This document shows, in pieces, positions 6,026-6,637 of a stretch of 6,637 nucleotides of DNA. The stretch covers positions 1-6,637 of the forward strand of contig JADZBJ010000194.1 of NCBI GenBank assembly GCA_020852155.1. Reading direction: 5' to 3'. A model generated the notes under the pieces. The model did not search any database and was not told where the DNA came from. It worked only from the letters and a program-made list of their open reading frames with translations. Position 1 is the first letter of the stretch; every line of letters starts with the position of its first letter. This stretch comes from Saprospiraceae bacterium (GTDB taxonomy: Bacteria; Bacteroidota; Bacteroidia; Chitinophagales; Saprospiraceae). The translations under genes and the position numbers were made by a program.

Positions 6026-6117
6026 AACGGAAGGGATAGATGTCGGACAAAAATCCATTCTCTGAATAGCATACCGTCGTTTTAGCAATATTTTTAGATG
6101 AAACTTGCGAAATCAGG
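6026..6117 (-). other. Spacer between histidine kinase and DUF5916 genes
   Basis: This 92-bp AT-rich gap has no terminator-like hairpin and no exact TAnnTTTG element on the minus strand; the nearest is GATTTTTG about 20 bp upstream of the chosen ATG. No Shine-Dalgarno is seen before the ATG. Co-transcription from the kinase gene or a degenerate promoter here are both possible. Confidence 0.35.
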
Positions 6118-6637
6118 TCAGTTTTCCAGTGGCAGATACACTGTAAAGCAACTTCCAGAGCCGGGCTGGCTTTCCATTTCAATGCGCCCGTGGTGCATGC
6201 GCAAAACATTGGACACGTAATTCAGCCCCAGTCCGTGACCTTTTACGTCGTGTACATCGCCTGTCGGGACGCGAAAGAATTTTTCAAAAATCCGATCCTG
6301 ATATTCCTTTGGAATGCCGCGTCCGTTGTCGCTGACTTTCAGGATTAAATCGGTGGGCGTCTGTTGCAGGAACACCTCAATTTTGGGGTTTGAAAGCGAA
6401 TATTTCAGAGCATTATCCAACAAATTATACACCACGCTGAGCAAGTGCAGGCGGTCGCCGCGCAAATTAAACCTGTCGCCCTGAACCGTCAAGGTCAACG
6501 CCGCGCCGTGTTTTTCAAACTGCAATTTCATCGCGCCCGTCACTTCTTCAACGATCTGACGAAGGTCCAGCGATTCACGTTTGAGTTGAGGCTCGCCTTG
6601 TTCGAACAATGCCATTTGCAAGACTTTATCCACCAGC
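6118..6637 (-). CDS. Sensor histidine kinase, C-terminal part (cut by right edge)
   Basis: The frame runs in from the right edge without a start and ends at TGA (6120-6118). About 172 residues are visible: the last helix of the dimerisation domain (VDKVLQMALFEQGE) and the full HATPase_c domain. Counting from the Val at 6633, the N box is NLLDNALKYS (70-79), the G1 box DNGRGIP (102-108), the F box FEKFF (116-120) and the G2 box GHGLGL (132-137), with the usual end GSCFTVYLPLEN. The phosphoacceptor His, sensor domain and any membrane segments lie outside the window. In such kinases this domain binds ATP and phosphorylates the His, which then passes phosphate to a response regulator. No regulator gene follows it; the next gene is the DUF5916 protein. 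A GTG at 6633 could be mistaken for a start, but it lies inside the conserved helix. Confidence 0.93.
   Translation of the reverse strand, partial: LVDKVLQMALFEQGEPQLKRESLDLRQIVEEVTGAMKLQFEKHGAALTLTVQGDRFNLRGDRLHLLSVVYNLLDNALKYSLSNPKIEVFLQQTPTDLILKVSDNGRGIPKEYQDRIFEKFFRVPTGDVHDVKGHGLGLNYVSNVLRMHHGRIEMESQPGSGSCFTVYLPLEN

Noticed and set aside
6026..6088. Upstream extension of the DUF5916 protein by 21 residues
   Set aside because: The extension would bury the signal peptide behind MLKRRYAIQRMDFCPTSIPS; the ATG at 6025 places the hydrophobic stretch at the N-terminus as expected.

Overview
The window looks like chromosomal DNA from a member of the Bacteroidota, possibly Saprospiraceae-like (the family level is a guess). 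The evidence is a CBM9/DUF5916 outer-membrane protein, a SusA-type cyclomaltodextrinase, a carnosinase-like M20 dipeptidase, little Shine-Dalgarno signal, and two exact matches to the Bacteroidota -7 promoter element TAnnTTTG. Base composition is moderate, roughly 50% GC by eye, and coding density is high. There is no tRNA, rRNA, CRISPR, transposase or phage gene.

Layout, left to right. (1) 1-752, minus: the N-terminal 250 codons of a secreted GH13 cyclomaltodextrinase/neopullulanase, cut by the left edge just before the first catalytic-core motif. (2) 753-915: a spacer made almost entirely of two facing arrays of degenerate 7-bp repeats, forming a long imperfect hairpin with an 11-bp perfect tip stem. 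(3) 916-2307, minus: a complete M20 dipeptidase. (4) 2308-2505: a divergent promoter region with a 34-bp perfect palindrome, a 7-bp spaced inverted repeat and a TAnnTTTG element facing each way. (5) 2506-3513, plus: meaB/argK-type G-protein chaperone with a TTG start. (6) 3514-3760: a convergent intergenic region filled by an 80-bp tandem repeat (two copies plus a partial third) of a CACnAAG / AATCCGCG type. (7) 3761-6025, minus: a large CBM9-like plus DUF5916 predicted outer-membrane beta-barrel protein. (8) 6118-6637, minus: the C-terminal ATPase half of a sensor histidine kinase, cut by the right edge.

The genes do not form one obvious pathway. The dipeptidase and cyclomaltodextrinase are co-directional and may be transcribed together across the heptad arrays; both are hydrolases of small oligomers (peptides and maltodextrins). 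The kinase and DUF5916 gene are co-directional with 92 bp between them. MeaB implies a B12-dependent acyl-CoA mutase elsewhere in the genome. I see no convincing new defence or mobile system. The most interesting material is non-coding: the paired heptad arrays, the palindrome in the meaB promoter and the 80-bp repeat.
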